Source: Takifugu bimaculatus (Eukaryota; Chordata; Actinopteri; Tetraodontiformes; Tetraodontidae). Taken from it: a stretch of 64,000 nucleotides of DNA. The first letter of the stretch is position 1, and the number at the start of each line of letters is the position of its first letter. A model generated the notes under the pieces. That model was not told the origin of the DNA, made no database searches, and saw only the letters and a program-made list of their open reading frames with translations. The translations under genes were made by a program, and so were the position numbers. This document shows positions 1 through 13,600 of this stretch, one piece after another. The stretch lies in the NCBI GenBank assembly GCA_004026145.2, contig CP034976.1:10557469-10621468 (forward strand), given 5' to 3'.

Positions 1-183
1 ATGGTTGTAACGGAGCCCTTTTTTTAACCTTTCAAATAATAAAGTTGTTATGACGCTAATTCACTTAAGTTCACTCAATTCAAACTTGAGTTAATCTGAG
101 GTCCATTAAATTTTATGCATGGAGTGCCGATTTAGGACTAATATTATGCCATGACCTTTAATCTGTAGATCCTGTAAAGATAC

Positions 184-861
184 TTTATTAAAACTGTAAA
201 AAAAATGTGTGGCAACAAACACATAACGCAAGGTGTGATGACAGGACCAAGCCGCCCGAAGAGCCAAACCACAGGAAATTATGTTAGCATGCATGCTAAA
301 TACACATCACATGACACCTCAGTGTCAAACTGATGCACAGAGGAAAAGAGCCCCAAGACACCAAGAGAGGAAAAAAACAAATCAACAATCAAAATGAGAG
401 TTTTGGAACCCAGACCAGGACACGCCATCATGCACAGTACAGGCACCATTTCTGCACATTAGTATACAGGCAATGGGTTCCTCACAGCTGTTAATGAGGC
501 GGCAACGTGAGAAAAAGCCACTCTGGTGACACTGATTACTTACTGAGCTAACCCCCCCAGGTCTCAGTCAGACCACAGTAGAGAGGCCTACTGCTATATG
601 AGAGGTCTTGTTCTGGTGAAAACACAACAGCAGAAGAGTTTTTGAAAGGACCTCGACGCTTTTCCCATCGACGGCCTTTAAATCTTTGAAACGGCAAGTC
701 CAGCTTCAACACCAGCATGTTTACGGTGTTTTATTAAAAAAAGAACAGATCTTAAAGTAGATTTGACTGGAGTTAAATTAAATAGGCTGTTATAAAAAAA
801 TAAAAATAAATCAAGGGTAAGATAATGATGTTTTAGCATGAGGAAATGCTAAAGAACATCA
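184..861 (-). terminator. plekhg4b: plekhg4b 3' UTR with candidate polyadenylation signals
   Basis: On the minus strand the stop codon TAA at 864-862 is followed by AT-rich non-coding sequence. Canonical AATAAA hexamers lie at 735-730 and 189-184 (TTTATT on the + strand). Either could end the transcript; the nearer one gives a 3' UTR of about 150 nt. Nothing else is recognisable between positions 1 and 861. Confidence 0.45.
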
Positions 862-3800
862 TTAAACACGTACTGCTGTGATGAAGTTGGTGCCATTGGG
901 CTGGAGGTCTTCCTCCTTTTGGAACATTAAAGGAGAAGCCATGGTGGAGGAGGGTGTGGAGGAGCACAGGAAAGACGAGGATTCGTTGTTGTTGAAAGAG
1001 TCCATGGTGATGCTGGGATGCACAGCTATCGTCAGGGTGCTCAGCCCGGTCACGCTGTCACTGGAGGTGCACTGCGACGAGGTCTCCGAGCTCTCAGTGG
1101 CTGTCAGAGGACAAGGACAAAGGTCACTCAAAGGACTGAGTGAATATAAACTGCAACTGGAGGACAGAAACACCACTTTTGTTTGTAGTTGTACATCGGC
1201 CCCCTGCTGGGCCACATTCAGAGTTCCTGTCTGAGTTCTCTCACTTCTTATCTGACTTGGTTCTCAGAACAGATAAAGTCATTGTTATTGGAGACTTTAA
1301 TATCCATATAGACGTAAATGACAACTTTAGAAATGGCTTCATTTCATTACTTGAGTCAGTTGGTTTCCTTCAACAGATAAACCAACCAACTCATAGCTTC
1401 ACCCTTGATCTAGTTCTGATTTACAGTGTTGAGGTAGAACATGTGTCAGTGTTCCCTCAGAACCCCCTCCTGTCAGACCATTCTTTGATCACTTTTACAT
1501 TTATGATTAAGGATTCTTCTATGCTCAGAGCACGGTCTATAGCAGATGTCTTTCAGATAATGCTGTAGCTAAGTTTAAGGAAGTGATCCCTGTGCTGATC
1601 CCAGGGCCACTGTGTGATTCCCCAGGGATAAATCATTATAATCTTAGCCCTGCTGAGGTTGACTCTATTGCTGAAGGTGCATCAACCTCACTGAGAATCA
1701 CACTTGATTCTGTTGCCCCCCTGACAAAGACAATAGTAAATCAGAGGAGGTGTGCCCCCTGGTGTAATTCACATATTAGGACCTCTCCTCTCCTCGTAGC
1801 TCATTGCTGATGTTATTTCTTGTATAGTTTCTCTGCTCTCTCCCCCTCCCCCCTTGTATCCATCAACAGGTCTAGCCACCTTTATAGCTGTATGCTGGCC
1901 TGCTGACCTCCGACCCTGCTGACCCACTCTACTCTTATACCAGCAGCTTGTACTATTAATGTATCTCTATGATCTCTGCCTATTCTCTCCTCTACCTGTC
2001 CTCCCCCTTCTCCTCTCTACCCAGCCCCCCATCAGCAGGAGGGTGCCCCTACATGAGCCTGGTCCTGCTCAAGGTTTCTTCCTGTTAAAGAGGAGTTTTT
2101 CCTTGCCACTGTTGTTTGTCTGGGGTTAGGGCCTGGGATTCTGGAAAGCACCTTGAAACAATTTTGATTGTAACAGACGCTATATAAATAAAGATTGATT
2201 GATTGACAAGAATATAAGAGAAACTATAAACTAGGCAGGTTATAACAAATATTTGCACTTTATTCCATTTTTTTTAACTTCTTAAAAACAATCATTTTCA
2301 CTGCGTTTTCTTTGATCCATATTCTTGTCCACCATAAATTTAGGCTTTAGCGTCCCCTGGTGGTAAGAGTAAATAATAAAGGTAATTAAGCCTACTTCAA
2401 GTCAAGGTAATAATGAAATGGTTAATAAAAATTAGGGAAAGAAAGCACTCGAAAAGTGGAGACCTGCGCCAAGCAGGTAATTTCCCCACATTGTGAATTA
2501 CACCATAATATAGGTTATATATCTGTTCCTAAAGTTTTGAGTTCTGTTACTTAGTCAGCCAAACTAACAAACGCTGTCACATTGGCAGAGGTAATAAGTT
2601 TATCATAGTAATTAACTAAGAGTAATTAAACTTTAATTCTAAAGCAAGGAAAGATCAGAACTGCTCACTCATAGAGGGTTGACTCCCACTGTCCTGCTCC
2701 AGCTCATCCTCCTCGATGCAGTCGTACGGCCACTGAGCAAAGGAGGGGATGTTGGCCATTGGGTACGGATGTGTGTGTGGGAGAGAGGGGGAGGAGTAAA
2801 GATGGAGGTTGAGCGAGCCCAGCAACGAGGAGGAGGACTGGCTGCTGGAGGAGGAGGTGCTGCTGTTGGAGATGGTGGAGTGGGGTCGCTTGAAGGAAGT
2901 GGCGTGTTCAAAGGAAGGCACAGCAATGGACGCCCTGGTCCTGGCTTCTGTTGTGGAAAGATAGTGATTGTTATTAGTGAACTATTGAGATCTTTGGATG
3001 ATAATTCATTAGTATCAGGAGGTCTTAATAATTCTTTGAGAAGCCTCCAGCTGATCCAAAAGGCTGCAGCTAGAATTCCGACAGGTAGTGACAAAACAAT
3101 CCCATCACTCCTGTGCTGGCTTCTCGTCATTGGCTGCAAATCAAATCTAGAAAAGTCTTTAAAATTGTTTTTCTGCCCTACAAAGAGGTGCCTTCACCCA
3201 TATGCAGCTGGGACAGGCTCCAGCACCCCCCCATGGCCGTGAAAGGGATAAAGTAGCCAAGAAAACATAATTAAACTGGACAAAATGACAGCGTTAATAG
3301 CAATAATAGACTAAAAACCTTCCAATTTCATGGTTGACAGTGCTTGAAAAAGACCAAATGTTCCACCAGAGGTGCGAATAAATGACAATGACACACAAAT
3401 TACAGTTAAAAGTGTAGTCATCTCTTTGGTCTCGATGAGTGTTTTTGACTTATAGTGACGAATGATGTATCGTGACTGCAGCGCTTCTGATTGTTCAGGG
3501 TAAAATACGTCAGTTGTAGGAAATATTGCCAGAATTTGAATCATCCCAGGGCACTCCAGGAAAATAGCAGAAGGCACGTTCCTGCATGAACGTCAGGAGA
3601 ATCGAGGAGGAGGGGTTTCCGGGAACAGGTAATAACAGAAGCTCTTGAGATTGAACCTGAAGTGAAACAGCAGCTCACCTGTCCCCTTCATGATATAATC
3701 AATGGCCCTGTCGCTGATGGCCGCATCGCTTGGCTTAATGTCCATGAAGGGCTTACTTCCAATTCCCATGGACACCATCTCCTGCATGCGCAAGGCTGAA

Positions 3801-6800
3801 AAGCACGAAATGAGAAAATGTAATAGTAAAAACCACCACTTGATGCAGGTGAAATCCCAATGAGCCAGACCTCGATTTCTGAGCGCCTGTCTCCACAGGA
3901 TCTTCCCAATGATGGCTGTCCACACGGCCTTGACCTCCGCACTGCTGGCTTGGAGTATGAAGGTGTCCTGTGACTTCCTCCTGCGGAACCAAATCTCGAA
4001 GCGTAGGCCACTGTCCCCGACATTCTCCGTCATACCGATCTCTGCCGTCTACGCAGAAATGACGCGGAAACTCAGCAAAACGCACGAGCGGCGCGGGTGG
4101 GAAGGTGCAATGACACATTCTTACCTTGAAAGACTGTTTGTAGATGTAAATGTCATATCCTCCTTCGATCTTTTTGGTCTTGCTGAACAGGATGAGGTCT
4201 TCAAACAAGAAGACATGGCGGAGGTACTTCCTCCTCCCGCACCAGACGATGAACTCGTCCTGGCAGCAGAGCTGACCCTGCTCTTTCAGGTTCACCTGCA
4301 CAGGAAACACAAGCATCCCCATGCGTCACTGAGAACAATGCCATTCTTGGTGGAATCCTGATCTCGCACCACCAACTGAATAACAGTGATCTCAGAACCA
4401 GAAATAGCTTTAATGACCACCGTCCTCTATTACCTTTCCTGCTGTCAAACAATCACAGCCGTACGCGTCTTCGCCCGATTGCTACTTACATCACATCCAC
4501 GAATAGCATCCATAGCCAGCAGGTCATTGCCATGGCGAAGCTGAAATTTGACCATGTCCTCTGCCGTGCGGAGGTCACTCAGCTCCTGCTCCTGAGACTG
4601 ACTGCACTCCTTGATCAGGTCTTTGAGCAGCAGAGCATATTTACTCATCCTCTGGATGGGCTTCAGCAAGTAGGACGCTAAGTCCATCTTGTCCCCCAGC
4701 TCGATCTGTTTGTTCTGGAAGGAAAATAATTCTATAAAGTGCTGTATGAAAAAAAATAAAATCAATCACTATTATCAACAGCAACAAAGATCTGAAGAGT
4801 TTTGTGAGGGGGGGTTAAGGGGGGCTCTGTGTGGTGGCATTTTATATTTTGAAATCTTGGCGTTGCTGACATTATGTGAGGTTCCTGAACACACCTTGAA
4901 GAATTCATTCCCATGGCTGCTGAGCAGAGCGTCAGACTGCGGCTTATTCTTGCTGTAGAGGGCATACATTCCAAACTGATCCTCCTGCACACCAGATTAA
5001 CAAGTTACAGCACTGACTACAGTTGCAGGTATGCAGACATTTCAGTTTGCTTTGTCAAACACAATTGAGCATTGGTTCAACCCAGGCGAAAGTGTTTCAG
5101 TGGTTTTGTTTGGGTTTCACCAGCAATTATATTCTTATTCTGAAACCCGATCATTCCATTGGTATTAAGTTGCCTTTGAAAACCTTGTTTGTGACAGTTG
5201 AACTCATTATTAGATTAGCTGGACCAGCGTGTTGTTTTCAAACTGACGGTTCTCTAACATACATGTCTGAGAAAACAGCTGCTGATCGAGAGTGGACAGT
5301 GAGCACACGACTCCAGATCCTTCAGGAAGTACTGAGTGTGAAAGTCCCACAGCTTCTCCACGTTTCCAAAAATGATGCTGCGCTTCCCTCGCAGGTCCTG
5401 GGGCAAATCCAGCCGCTCCATCTCTGGGAAATACTGCTCGATGATGTAGCTGAGGGAGCGGACGTACTCCCGCTCCGTGGAAATCATCTCGTCCATGATG
5501 TGCTGCACTTTGCTGCTGCACAAAACACACCAGGTGTTGTTAGTTTCCATCTATTTTTAATACAAATATGTATAGATTTCACCCACCCACCTGCTCTGTT
5601 TCTTAATATCTCCAGTCACTGTGTCTGCTGTGCGCCCTGGACGGTGTGGACATGCTACGGCTGCGTCCCAAAGCCGGGCTCGTCACGTCGGGCCTCTGCA
5701 GCTTCTTCTCCGCGGACACGTTGTTCGTCACCTCCAAACCCTTGATGTACACGCCCGTGTAGCCGTGAATGTGGCCGGCATCCGAGTGGACGCTGTCCCT
5801 TGCGTTCAGCTCATAGCTCACGGTCTTCTTCATGATCTTCTTCATGGGGTGCTTGCGGAGGCGGGCGGTGCCGGTGTAGATGGGCTCCGAGTGGCAGGAG
5901 ACGGACGAGTCCACGGTGCAGTCGCTGTCCGTGTCCTCAAACATGGACGGACTTTGCCTCAGTTTGCTGTCACAGTCAGAGGGGAAAATGAAGTGCGAGG
6001 AGGAGGAGATGGAGCTGGTGGGGCTCTTGGAGTAAGGCTCAGAAGAATGAGGCTTGCTGTCCTCAAAAGGTAGCAGCACAGCACGCGTTCGCTCCGTGCT
6101 GCTCTGGTTTGCTGGGGTCACTCTCTGGGGTCTTTACGTCGGTGGCCGTGGGGTCCTGGGCCGTCGTGGCTCGGGCCAGAATTTCTTCCAGCTGCTGTTT
6201 GGTTTGTTGGACATTTATGCCACACAGAGTTCCAGTGCTGCAGCTGCTGAGGGCTTTCCAGGGAGAGCACCATGTTGTTGAGGGTGCTGAAGTTATCCAT
6301 GGAAAACTTGGACGCTTCTGCGTAGTAGTCCTGGAGGGTCTGCTCCACAGAGGGCGACAGAATCAAGCTTGTGCTGTCCAGACTCAGCTGATGGAAATAA
6401 TCCTGGCAGTGCTCCATCCACTTGTTCACCTATGCATTTAGAAGTTGCATTTAATCTAGTTGAAGTTACCGTTTTGTTATGAATTCAATATCATGTCTGT
6501 TCAAAATCGTGACTACTCGGTGGTCTTCTGAAGAAAACATCACCAGCAGCACGAGCAGATAGAGGTTTGAACACTTACTGAGTCATAGAATTCATAGAGA
6601 TTTGTAAGGATTTCTAAGTGGTCCTTCCTTCTCTCTACTCGGCTCAGAATGGAGCCCAGATGTTGTTTAAAGTCCATCAGGGCAGAGCCTGGAAGGGACT
6701 CTGGGGACTCCTTCACCAGCTGCAGACCATGTCTCTGCTGGTGCTGTCACGACGGGGACACACACAATTTAACCTGAGGAACATGTACGTAGAAAGTCAA

Positions 6801-7568
6801 CAAGGAACGGCAGTGCTTACCACGGACTCCTCCAGAAAGTGCTCCAAACTGGCTCTCATCTCCTTGATTTTGGCCACCGACAGAGTTTGTGATTCCAGAG
6901 GTATGAGCTGCTTCTCTCCCTCGCTGCTGAACCAGACTTTGATCTAAAGAGACCAGTTGATCAGTGTCCAGAAAAGCAAGAGTAAAACAGTACAAAAGGA
7001 AAAGCTCACCTGCTGTGTTTGCTCTTCAAACATGCGCACCTCCAGCAGGCTCTCCAGCTCCTTCTGACACTTGTTGGACAGAATCACAAGTTTGTGGACT
7101 TCTTCGTCTACTTGGTTGTACAGCGCACTTAACATGTCAATGGCATCTCTGAGTAAACACAGAAATAAAAACAACAATAAGAGGGTGGAATTTGTCTTTT
7201 TTTTCCCCAAATTTCTAACACAACCAAAATCAGGATGCTCTTTGAGAGACAGAGAGTTCATCCTACTTGTAGTTTTCATTCTCACAGGCTTCTTCTTTCC
7301 TGATGCGGGCCAGGACGGTGCCTCCTTCTAGACGCAGCCGGTTTAGCTGCGTGTCGTCCAGTACCTTCTTCATGAGGTGTCGCTGCTGCTCCAGCACCTC
7401 AGACACTTCCTGAGTTCAACATACAAAGACAAATAAAGAAAAGATGTTAGTTAAATTATGGAGATACTAGATTAGTCTCAGCTAACTGGAAAATGAATTC
7501 CTGTGCTGGACAGAGGGCAGCACTGGGCCATTCTATATAAGTAGAGACGCATAATTCATAAATCCAGA

Positions 7569-7603
<35 letters not shown>

Positions 7604-10600
7604 GGGGTGAGCCTGACCTTTGACGTCTTTAAGTTGCCGCTGTTGCCCAGTGAGTCGATCGACTGCTGCAGGGAGGAGATAGCTGCAGAACAGCTGCTGG
7701 CGAAGGGTTCAATTTTCTGTGAGAGACGGACAAAATAATAAATCACACAAGCTCATAGGCGCATCCATGCATGGATAAAGAGTGGAACATCACAGCAGCC
7801 TGACAATAAACTGTCCATTGGGTCAGAATTGGCACGTTAAAATAACAGGGGACCCAGGTCAGTGTTTATTTCATTAAATATTTTATTTAAATTGTCAAAG
7901 TTTATACAAACTGTAAAGCACTGGGCCTTTATTAGTCCCGAGTCTAAACACCGCTGCCACACCCACCTGCCTGAAGTGGATCCAGTGGCTGTGGTCGTAG
8001 TGGAAGGTGCCGTCCAGGTCTCGCGTGAGCTGGTTTTGGTCAATGTGCTTCAGCAAGGCTTTTAGAGATGTCAACGTTTCAGTCTGTGAAGCGAGGAAAA
8101 AACCATCAATTCTGCAACAAATATTTACATTTTCACATTTCTTTAGGTTAAAGATCCGTCTTTAATTACCTGCACATTCATGTCTCTCTCTGGTTTGGCC
8201 ACTGTCTCTTTGTCCACCAGGAAGAGAACCGAATAAAGTGCATTTGGTACCAATGCCTTCAAGTGGAGAAAGCAAATTACAGTACATGTATATTCTTTAC
8301 ACGAACATGAGTATTTCATTTGGCTCTAAACGCTGCGGTTTACATCAGTAAGAAACTCATCATCGTAGCCTGATGATAGGTCTCCTGCGAGTCAACTGCA
8401 GCGCACCAGCTCCCAGTATGTGGTTAAAAGCAGACAAGTAAGCACAAGTTTCTCCACAGGAGCCCTGAGGCAGCCCTTTTGAGCAAGAATATCTTTGGGT
8501 CTGCCTTCGCTGCAGACTCAAACAGCGTCTGCCTCTTTTAAAACCCAAACTGTGTCAGGGACACGACAGACTGGGCGAGGAAATGAACAGAGTATCTTCG
8601 GGAGACATGGCATCAAAGCCTTGAGGAGTTAACAGAGCCGGAAAATTCTCTGGGTGTGTGTTGGAAGGTAATTACATATTATCAAGGCCAGGCTCACCTG
8701 CAACTCAGACAGAGACAACAACAGAGCTGGAACAGGCTGCTGCCTCCTGCCGTCTATTACAACAGACAGGCCTTGATCTTGCCTTTCCTTCCTGAAAGTG
8801 AAGCGCAGCAATTAGCATCCTCCAAATAACTCCAAACAATAACCATCTTTGGTATGAAATCAGTAGATTTCACTGGCTGGAAGAAGAGAATGTCCACATG
8901 ATGATTTCATAGCATTGATTGTTGGGCTAAATGCATTTAGAGTCCAGCGATATCTAAATTAGTTTAAAAAAGCTATTTGAGGTGACAGGTGGGACGGTTA
9001 ATGATTCCAAACACAGGAAAGACATAATGGAAGGGTCATGACTGACCGCAGTGTGGAGTAGTAGTAACCAAGTAAACAGGTGAGGTCATTGACCGTGCAA
9101 CTCTCCCCGGCCCACACCTGAGCTCTGGCGCACACCTGCAGCACCGCCCTCCCACCACGATCTCTGCTTCCTGGAAGAGAAAAAGCCAGCAGAGGGTCAA
9201 CCACTACACAAACGTCTGCAAACGCTTTCATGATCCAGACCCTCCGGCAGTTCCAGAAGCTGGAAGCACAAACCAGATGAGAACACGACTTCTAAAAAGA
9301 GTGTTTTTTAAGTGAAGCTAATGATAGCTGCTTTGTTAGCCCACCTGCCTCTAAAATAATCACATTAACTTCCAGCTATGTGTAATTACTTCCACTCTGT
9401 ATATGTATTAAACCACAATAGGGAGATAGATCAGCGAATTTCCACATGTGCTATGCATATGTAGAAATATATACAATCTAAAACTAAAATTTGGTTGACT
9501 TGATTGTTGCAAGTCTTTAGCTGTGAGTAAGACAATCATACGGATCCCTTCAGATCAAGTTAGGGAATCTGTCCAAAAGACGGGCCGTTATAACGCCGTC
9601 ACTCTTCCTCTACCTGGCAGGATCACGGCCCCCGATGTGAAGAGTTCCTGATTGACCTCTGACACCAGTTTGGGGAGAGCTGAGCTGCTCTCGCATGAAG
9701 GCCTTGTTACGGGCGCCAGCGTGATGGCTGATCCATTGGCACTTTTAGGAGAGTGTGAATCCTCGCTGATGAGTCTGTGTCGCCTGCCCTCGCCGCTGAC
9801 GCCGTCGCCACGCTGGCCTGAGGAAGCAGTCATAAACAGACACCATAAATCCGGCAGATTAGCCGAGCGATACTTTTAGAGCAACAAATGCATAAAAATA
9901 GCAGTGTGTGGGGTGTGTGTGTTAAACAGGTTTCATTTCACCCCAGACCAATTTTCCCGTAAATCTCATGTAGCGAGCGTTTATTAGTGGCGAGAGGAGG
10001 CGTGTTGCCGTGGTGACTTCACTCTGACTCATCCTGGAGGCCAGGTGTTTCGTCAGGCTGACTCATGGATATCCGCTGGTGTTATTAGACCCGCCGGTGT
10101 TGTTATCGCTGCACCCTTCCATACCTTCAGGCATTGTTTAATGGAATGGCGCTCGCCTCATTCACACGTAGAATCATACTTAATCAACCCGATTCAGCTG
10201 TTTGAGCGGCAAATTTCCTGACGGAGCACAATATGTCAGATTTGCACTCTTTGATAAATTAGGCGACAGCATAAATGCAAACGAACCCCGACCGATACCC
10301 ATAATCTTTCGGTACCGACACCTGTGTGTATTCTGTGAAACCCCTTTAAAGGGCTGTAACTTTTTATGTCTTGTGGCCATGTTTGCAGAGACCTGTTTGC
10401 CTGTTTGCAGGTGTTTGACCAGGTGACGCCTACGGCTAGTCTGACCACGATAAACCTCTGTGCCTTTAATTCAGCCCGCTGCAGCAGCAGGGAGTGATAA
10501 AAATGCTTTGTAGGGTTATCTCTGTCCAATATCTCTGTTAGTAAAGCATTTCAAACGCCCCCAGCGTCCATGTAAACCTGAAGGGGACGACCCCTGAGCC

Positions 10601-13600
10601 GACAGGCCTGATTAAATGATTAACGATCGGTGACAGATCCATGTTGTGCGTTGCTTTCCAAACAACTTGCAGGCCTTGTGTTCATGTGTTCCTGCTCCGT
10701 TGTGTGACAGTAAACCCTCCCAGCTCGGGCTCTATTGTCTTTCATCATTCAGTGCGTTTCCTGTGGACAGTGTGGCCGGGCTCGTGTTTGCCTCTTGTTT
10801 CCTAAATTGCTTTGTTTTCACAGGAAGCGGCAAATGTGGAGTAAAGCCTCTCGAGTACTGCCCTCTGTGAAAGTGCCTTTGCACAGTCTGCAGGACATGT
10901 TTTCAGACTCCAAAAACAGCTACCTGAGCTTTGAGCTTTACATCAGATCGCGGTGGAAAAAGTTGTGATATAGTTTTCAATCACCCACATCAAGTAGTTC
11001 CCAACGTGACTGCAGGTCAGGTTTTGTCTTTCTGGACTGAATGGACTCTCCAAAGACACAAGCGGAGTGTGAAAGGCTTTTCTCGGATCCCTGGTGGCTG
11101 ATTGATTCACAAAGGAAACTTTTGTCAATGAGTGAACACATGTGGGATCAGTGCAGCCCCCAGTTCTGCACTAACAAAGTAGGGTCATCTCTTTGTGGGA
11201 TGCCGGGCGCCATGTGATTGGTTTACAGGGTTTCCAGAATCCTTTGTTACCTTTGAAGTGTTGTTGTGGGAAACCTGCATTGCAACAGCTGGAAAATAAT
11301 CCCTCCTGAGATCATTTCATGAACGCTACAGCCAATTAAGTCCCTGCATTTCTGTTCACTGACTTACATCCATCACCTTTACACTGTACCATACAGTAGC
11401 ATAACAGATATAAGGTCTGTGCCAGCTTTATTTCCTGGGAACTCTGGTTGAGCTGAGTCAAATGTCAATTTCCATGAAATTGTTGGAAGGATCCCCCCAG
11501 GAGCTCCTCTGCTTTCCAGAGCTGCAGTGTAGTATGACACAATGCATACTGACTGTGGTTAAGAAAATACATTTGTGGATAAATCCCTGTTTCCAGGGTG
11601 GGGCTAAACACACAAGAGCTAATCCGAGCAATCTGTCAGCAACGGCAGTTATTAACGCTCTGTCGTTATGAGCTGATTCAACTGGGATACAACTAAAACT
11701 GCCTAACAAAAACAGCCGGGCCTAGTCTAGCTCTAGGGCGTAATTAATCAGACAGGTGAGAAAACAGCACTTTCTAGCTATCCAGAGTTGCGCTTTCACA
11801 CCCTGGTGTTGTTGCTGCTTGATAAGAGATAAATGGCTCAACTGCTGCTTGATGGTTCGAACACGTCAAGAATAAAAGCATATCGCTGCAGTAAATTCTT
11901 GATACAAATCGCTCTTTGTAGAGCCGACATTTTAGACAGTTGTCTATGGTGACGCTACAGCCACTGGACCTGACCTGCCTCCATTCAACTCAGTGTTTGT
12001 GTTTCCATTGTCAGCATCACACAAACTTTTGGGAGCGTCCCCGATGCTGGTCGGCTTTCCGTTGAGAATGGAGGGAGAGACTATTGTTGACGGAAACTGC
12101 ATCCATCTGGAGCGAGCAGATCATACCAGATGGGGAATTGCTGAACAACCCCACGCAAAATGAACCGCAGGACAGAACCGCATACCTGACTCCTCCTTGT
12201 TGGTCCTTCTCTCCGACCCAGGAAGTGCCGCCTCGACGTCTAGCTTTCCGAAACGCAGAGCATAGCCGTTCATCAGTTTTTTCGGGGAAATGTTGACGGT
12301 GCCTCCGGAGGATGATCTTTCCCGGTGGCCTTTAACGTGGCCGCCTTTGTTTGTTCTCTCCAGTGACTTTGAACGTCTCTCCGCCCGCCTCTCAGCGCTC
12401 CTCAACCCCCTTTGTAAATACAGCAAAGGTGTGCTGGGCCTGGATTCATCGCTGCTGAGCCACCCCCGACCAACCAGCCTTCGCGACAAGAGTTCTCTAG
12501 AAGGAGTTCTGGCCTCAGGGCTGCTGCCAGGTGTCACTGCTCTATCTCCCAGGGCAATGCTGTGCTCAGACTGTTCCTCCAGGATGGATTCAGAGCTGGA
12601 CCCAAGGCTCATGGGGTTCTGCAGGGCTTCCATGTAAGACTTCCTGAAAAGTCTCCTGCTCTCAAATGCTACAGAGTCCCTTGGGGGACGGCGACGACAT
12701 CCTGGGTTGCTAAGGTCTGTGGTGAAAGAGAGCATCTTGGACCCAGGCCCCCCCCTCTCTCCCATCATTGTCTTCGGACTCCTGACCTGTCTCACACTCT
12801 TCACCAGACCTTTCAAGTTTAATTATAGGTACTGCAGTATCACTGGTACCATGGACCTCACCATTTGGGTCCATGGGGTTTCTGTTTGGGGAGGTGGGCT
12901 CAGAGAAGATAGAATCAGTCCCCTGAGAGTGCAGCGACTCTATCGAGCTGCGGTGGCTGTCCAGGGTCCCGGTGGATCCGCTGGTGCTGCAGGTGCTGAG
13001 ATGACCACGGAAGGCGCCTCTGCTGCAGCGCGCTTGCATGATGGTGTCTGACGTGCTGCTGACAAACAGTGGGTTGACCACGTTCTTCCACGGCGTCCTG
13101 TACACGGCTGTGCCGGTGGTGAGCAGGCAGTTCTGGAGCGGGTGCAGGTTACGGTCCCGAGTTACATTCTGCAGAAACTCAGCTGTGAAGACGCTGCCGT
13201 ACATGCTCTCCGTGATGGGGATCTCCGTGATGGCTTGTCCGCTGGCCGACAAGCATTTTATCACCAGTTTGGCAGCCTTGCGACCCAGCGGGACAATCTG
13301 GAGGTAGAAGTCTCCTTGCTTTAGTCGCACTTTGTGCAGAGGGGCGAGCTGCAGGATGACCTTCTCGTGGATGCAGAGAGGCCAGCCTTCATGGTAAAAC
13401 AGCAATCCTCTGAACCTCACCTGAGAGAAAACAGAAGCCAGTCAATAGCCACTCCCTCAGAGAATTATTAACTGTCTGTCAGAGCTCACGTCACATCTGC
13501 AGAGCTGCGTTTTATGCAATGACTGCATGAATCACTGTCAGCTCCAGTTTGGCTTAAGAGGCAAACCTGTCTGATCAGGCCTTGTTTTGCAGCAACTGCA

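Noticed and set aside
878..1234. 118-codon open frame on the + strand over the last plekhg4b exon
   Set aside because: It is the antisense shadow of a Ser/Thr-rich coding exon and runs into the LINE; there is no family resemblance.
5621..6073. 150-codon + strand open frame opposite plekhg4b exon 13
   Set aside because: It is the complement of the real coding exon. Its Val/Arg/Gly-rich composition is what an antisense frame of a GC-rich exon gives.
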